Source: Algoriphagus locisalis (GTDB lineage: Bacteria; Bacteroidota; Bacteroidia; Cytophagales; Cyclobacteriaceae). From it: a DNA stretch of 64,000 bases. The stretch spans positions 1 to 64,000 of the forward strand of contig NZ_FPBF01000012.1 of NCBI RefSeq assembly GCF_900116615.1, in the 5' to 3' direction. The position numbers and the translations under genes were made by a program. The stretch's first letter is position 1; the number at the start of each line of letters is the position of its first letter. Below the pieces are notes generated by a model. It did no database searches and had not been told where the DNA came from. It saw nothing but the letters and a program-made list of their open reading frames with translations. Shown piece by piece: positions 61,323 through 64,000 of the stretch.

Positions 61323-61986
61323 CTGTTTATAATTTGTTTTTTAGCGGTCATCCCGAGCTATCGGGAGGACTCTCGCAGTGAGTATAATAATTTTCCTCCC
61401 GAAGCAAGTTCGGGACAAGTTGTGTGAGACTTTTCTTATGGGCATTTCATGATGTTTAAGGAGTTAATTTTTAACGTTATCAGGCGGGAACAAAGAATAC
61501 ATAGAGTGCACTTTATATAACCAGAAAAACCGGCCGCCCCATCATCAACTAATTTCAAAGGAAATGTTCGTTACTGTACCTACGCCTCAGTAGTATCAAG
61601 GTTTGACCGACAGGGGTAAACTTTCAAAATTTAGGAAATACGGTAACTAGAGGTGATAAAGCAAATTCCAGTATTCTGCTCTAGAGGTAATTTCTGGGTA
61701 CGGGTAATTTGCTGTATTTTAGTTGCAACCTCAATTAATTTGGCAGCCTCTCTTTGCCGTTTATCTGAACTAACTATTTTTGTCTAGTCAGTATTGGATA
61801 AGTCATCTTCTCTTCCGACTACACCAAGAATTGTAGTTTTATCATTATTCCTTTTTGATATTAAGGGATTATCGCTTTTTTGAAACTTAACTCACAGGGG
61901 TAAGACCTTCCGAACTAATTAATCCTATACGAAAAATAACTTATTGTAAGCCCCTATACACTATCTATACTTTCAGAAACAGACCG
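61323..61986. other. Gene-poor region with CCCGA/TCGGG palindromes
   Basis: About 660 bases carry no gene I can support. Near 61351 TCCCGAGCTATCGGGA is a perfect-arm palindrome, and CTCCCGAAGCAAGTTCGGGA follows near 61398. They resemble the element near 553. The rest is A/T-rich. It should contain the promoter for the TPR gene starting at 61987, but I see no confident -7 and -33 pair. Confidence 0.45.
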
Positions 61987-64000
61987 ATGAAAATGAGCGA
62001 GTACTTTTCAATTTTCAAAACAAAAGCCAGTTTTTTACTCCCTAAAGGATCACTGCTGATTTTACTTATATGTTCCTTTACCATAAACCAAGGATTATCC
62101 AGACAGCAATCCGATGCCAATCTTCAGGAATTGATATCTTATACAGACAGTCTGCTTTCCAAGGAAAACTACCTACAGGCTGCTATTATCTTTCAGCAAA
62201 TAACTGCTAAGTTTCCATCCAGCCATCCCGATTATTTGCTGTATAATAGCAAATCCCACTTTGCCTCAGGACTACACTATTCCAGCCAAGAAAACTATCA
62301 GGAAGCACTCCTCGAATTCGACCAAGCTTTGGAACAAGGGAAGCTACTGGTTGAATCCAAGCATATAGACTATGTGAAAGACCTAAGCATAGAAACGTAC
62401 CATAATCTAGCCAATACAGGGGATTGGGCTAATTCATTAAAAACCGCAAAAAAATGGTATGAGGTGCTTGAAGCGCATCTCAAGCCTCTAGACCAAGCCG
62501 ATTTTGTATATGACATTGCCTTTCTTCATGATAAGAATAATGAATACCATGAGGCCATAAGGGTATATAAGGAAGCCATCAGTCATTATGAGGCACTACC
62601 TGAGGATGACCTGAACCCCTCAAATCTTGCGCTTGCATATAATAATTTGGGAACCATGTACGCAGAGACTGGATTTTTTACCCAACGGAAGGAATGTTAC
62701 CTAAAGGCGAAAGCGCTTTGGGAATCAGATCCAGAAGTGGATAAAAGTAACCTGATTTCTATTTACGGAAACCTAATGCGGCTGTACCGTACCTACGGAG
62801 ATAAAGCCGGAGCCAAGGAATTAATCCATGCAATAAACTCAAAATTTGACCAGTGGGTGAGCGAAGATTCATTTGGTAAATCAGCATTCAAGGCAGATCA
62901 AAAGCCTGCACGAATGTATCAGGTGGACAGACACCGGATTAACATTCTCTATTATGACCTGAATGATGACGCAACTGCTGCCTTGGCCCATTTAGACAGC
63001 CTGAGAAATGACTACCGCCAGTTATCAAGAAAACACCAAATCCAATACTCAGACTATTTGATTAGTAGCATTCTTAACGCTGCGGCTATTCTGGATGAAT
63101 ATGATGACAGCCAAGTAACCCAGGAGAAAATCCGCTTATTGGATTTGGCCATGAAAGAAAGTATAGAAAAGGATAATTACTACTTTGAAATGCTTTCCAA
63201 TGCGGACTATTGTAAATTCTGGCTATTTAGTTCCAATAACTTAGATCAAGCACTGAGCTACCTAAACAATGCCCTACAAATCGGAAAAAACCATGATATC
63301 CGTGAAGTAAACCTCCTTAACCTGTCTTTGAAAAAAGCGGATATTTTACAACAGATGGGAGATTTCTCCCAAGCCGAACAACTGGTGAAACGTGCATTTT
63401 CACTTTTGCTTTCTGAAGAAGTGCAGCATATGATGCAGGTTCAAGAAGATGATTTCAGAGAGCGAAACAGTGTATATTATATCAATGCTGTAAAGGAAAC
63501 TGCCAATGTCTATCGCAACCAATATGAACAAAGCGGGGATAAGGATTTGGGGCAAATCAGCTATCATCTTTATGACTTAGCTGCAATTATTTTTCAGAAA
63601 TATTATCAAAAGGGCGCATATAACCCGAGTTTGAACATGACCTCTGGAATTATCCACGAAGGTTTAATGTCACTTCATCTTCAACTGGACAAACCTCTGG
63701 TGGACAGCTTACTGGTCCGAGTGGAAAACAACACCTCTCAACTGCTCTGGAGGGAATTTGAGGCAAAACACCAAGAATTTTTGGCTGTACCTGACAGCTT
63801 ATTGCTGATGCACAATCAACTGCGGTCCAGCTTGGCCATTCTTGCGCAAGAAGGCTCGGGTAAAGACCTAGATAAAATTCAGAAGCTACAAGCTGAGCTT
63901 CAGGAAAACGAAGCTAAAATCTCGACTTACGATTCTTCCTATTTTGGTTTTTTCGATGGGAATATTGATCTCAGCACTATCCAAAACCAGCTCTCCGATG
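61987..64000 (+). CDS. TPR protein, probable second CHAT protease, cut by window end
   Basis: A frame with no stop runs from the ATG at 61987 (another ATG at 61993) to the window end, giving 671 residues. A signal peptide (about 12-40, SLLILLICSFTINQGLSRQ) is followed by tetratricopeptide repeats through about 520 (ALAYNNLGTMYAETGFF, KADILQQMGDFSQAEQLVKRA and others). A helical stretch then ends at SYFGFFDGNIDLSTIQNQL. In TPR-CHAT proteins this last pattern comes directly before the peptidase, so a CHAT domain is expected beyond the window. The domain itself is not visible. Similar in layout to the protein at 45618-48683, but no sigma factor lies next to it. Confidence 0.75.
   Translation, partial: MKMSEYFSIFKTKASFLLPKGSLLILLICSFTINQGLSRQQSDANLQELISYTDSLLSKENYLQAAIIFQQITAKFPSSHPDYLLYNSKSHFASGLHYSSQENYQEALLEFDQALEQGKLLVESKHIDYVKDLSIETYHNLANTGDWANSLKTAKKWYEVLEAHLKPLDQADFVYDIAFLHDKNNEYHEAIRVYKEAISHYEALPEDDLNPSNLALAYNNLGTMYAETGFFTQRKECYLKAKALWESDPEVDKSNLISIYGNLMRLYRTYGDKAGAKELIHAINSKFDQWVSEDSFGKSAFKADQKPARMYQVDRHRINILYYDLNDDATAALAHLDSLRNDYRQLSRKHQIQYSDYLISSILNAAAILDEYDDSQVTQEKIRLLDLAMKESIEKDNYYFEMLSNADYCKFWLFSSNNLDQALSYLNNALQIGKNHDIREVNLLNLSLKKADILQQMGDFSQAEQLVKRAFSLLLSEEVQHMMQVQEDDFRERNSVYYINAVKETANVYRNQYEQSGDKDLGQISYHLYDLAAIIFQKYYQKGAYNPSLNMTSGIIHEGLMSLHLQLDKPLVDSLLVRVENNTSQLLWREFEAKHQEFLAVPDSLLLMHNQLRSSLAILAQEGSGKDLDKIQKLQAELQENEAKISTYDSSYFGFFDGNIDLSTIQNQLSD

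Overview
The window looks like chromosomal DNA from a Bacteroidota bacterium, most likely a free-living Cytophagales of the Cyclobacteriaceae/Algoriphagus type. The evidence is three SusC/SusD pairs, ECF sigma/FecR control, a hybrid two-component system, LytTR signalling, the -7 promoter element TAnnTTTG, moderate-to-low GC by eye, and many signal-peptide or lipobox proteins. I saw no rRNA, tRNA or CRISPR. The genus is an inference.

Layout. Positions 1-325 are the right end of an ISAs1-family insertion sequence. Positions 713-13682 (minus strand) form a polysaccharide utilisation locus (PUL1): ECF sigma factor, FecR anti-sigma, SusC with an STN signalling domain, SusD, a hairpin terminator, a clan GH-A glycosidase, an esterase and a GH78 alpha-L-rhamnosidase. 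Positions 13860-14370 hold a decayed tyrosine recombinase. Positions 14527-30799 (minus strand) form PUL2: GH16 and GH43 enzymes, two tandem SusC/SusD pairs and a 1359-residue hybrid two-component sensor/regulator. The two adjacent PULs therefore use different control logic: trans-envelope sigma/anti-sigma for PUL1, HTCS for PUL2.

Positions 30994-35004 (plus strand) are a tight four-gene operon: a secreted protein with six SDHFK-type repeats, a LytS-like histidine kinase, a kinase paralogue that has lost its phospho-accepting His, and a LytTR response regulator. Next come a dead fragment duplicated from the hydrolase gene at 59348-60181, a DUF6624-like membrane protein and a small lysine-rich ORF. 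An Rrf2 regulator and an NmrA/QorB-like oxidoreductase follow, and a matching TGTAA-N9-TTACA palindrome sits in front of each. Positions 38470-42478 carry a mobilization module (VirD4/TraG-like coupling protein, MOBP-type relaxase, MobC-like protein) with a candidate oriT upstream and no integrase in view.

Positions 43254-64000 are rich in envelope and signalling genes: an OmpA-family protein; an operon of ECF sigma, TPR anti-sigma-like protein and TPR-CHAT protease; a run of seven secreted or lipoprotein genes of mostly unknown function (50318-56168); an alpha/beta hydrolase, ECF sigma and four-helix membrane protein operon; and the N-terminal TPR part of what is probably a second CHAT protein, cut by the window end. 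The best candidates for something undescribed are the SDHFK-repeat/LytS/pseudokinase/LytTR operon and the sigma/TPR/CHAT system facing the unknown secreted proteins.
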